Numbering within the stretch: position 1 is the first letter of the stretch
DNA letters: not shown here
Origin: Ciona savignyi
Lineage: Eukaryota; Chordata; Ascidiacea; Phlebobranchia; Cionidae
Length of the DNA stretch: 64,000 nt
Direction: 5' to 3'
Assembly: GCA_000149265.1 (NCBI GenBank)
Contig: CH001341.1
Location: 446,892 to 510,891, forward strand
Text below: more model-generated notes on this DNA
Told to the model about the DNA's origin: nothing
Database searches by the model: none
What the model saw: the letters and a program-made list of their open reading frames with translations, nothing else

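Overview
The window is intronic-rich animal nuclear DNA, almost certainly from an ascidian tunicate of the genus Ciona. The strongest pointer is a 15-base match (TTCTATTTGAATAAG at 18456-18470, followed directly by GTAAGAG) to the published Ciona trans-spliced leader. Short AT-rich introns and dense small repeats agree with this.

The + strand carries one very large gene from end to end: an axonemal dynein heavy chain. I traced 64 exons (403 to 64000). Neighbouring intron phases agree throughout, apart from one frameshift in exon 50 and less certain junctions at exons 3-4. Together they give about 9.75 kb of coding sequence, about 3,250 residues. The 5' end lies left of the window and the 3' end (AAA5, AAA6, C-terminal region) right of it. 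Exons 1-17 are the tail, 18-26 the linker, 29-34 AAA1, 35-41 AAA2, 44-51 AAA3, 54-57 AAA4, 58-63 the stalk with the microtubule-binding domain, and 64 the start of AAA5. Wording around AAA1 and AAA2 recalls DNAH14 more than DNAH6, but this is from memory and is tentative.

The 8.95-kb intron 35 (29974-38923) contains a complete-looking gene on the opposite strand: a divergent tubulin tyrosine ligase-like (TTL/TTLL, ATP-grasp) enzyme in nine exons (37313 down to 31116), one of them cut by a 310-base assembly gap. A tubulin-modifying enzyme thus sits inside a ciliary motor gene.

Intron 22 (17328-20121) holds a U1 snRNA gene (18428-19123) split in the U1-70K-binding loop by an insert of about 530 bp. 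The insert starts with spliced-leader RNA sequence and ends in a 34-base poly(A) run. This is the most unusual object in the window.

The other introns are packed with repeats: about 30 copies or pieces of one tRNA-derived SINE of about 290 bp with a TATCC-rich tail, two solo LTRs with perfect 5-bp target duplications, two hAT-like MITEs, and many tandem arrays. A striking number of the arrays begin or end exactly at exon-intron junctions and so carry extra copies of splice sites. Runs of N at 10236-10335, 22468-22567 and 33002-33311 are assembly gaps; the first falls inside an exon and looks artificial.
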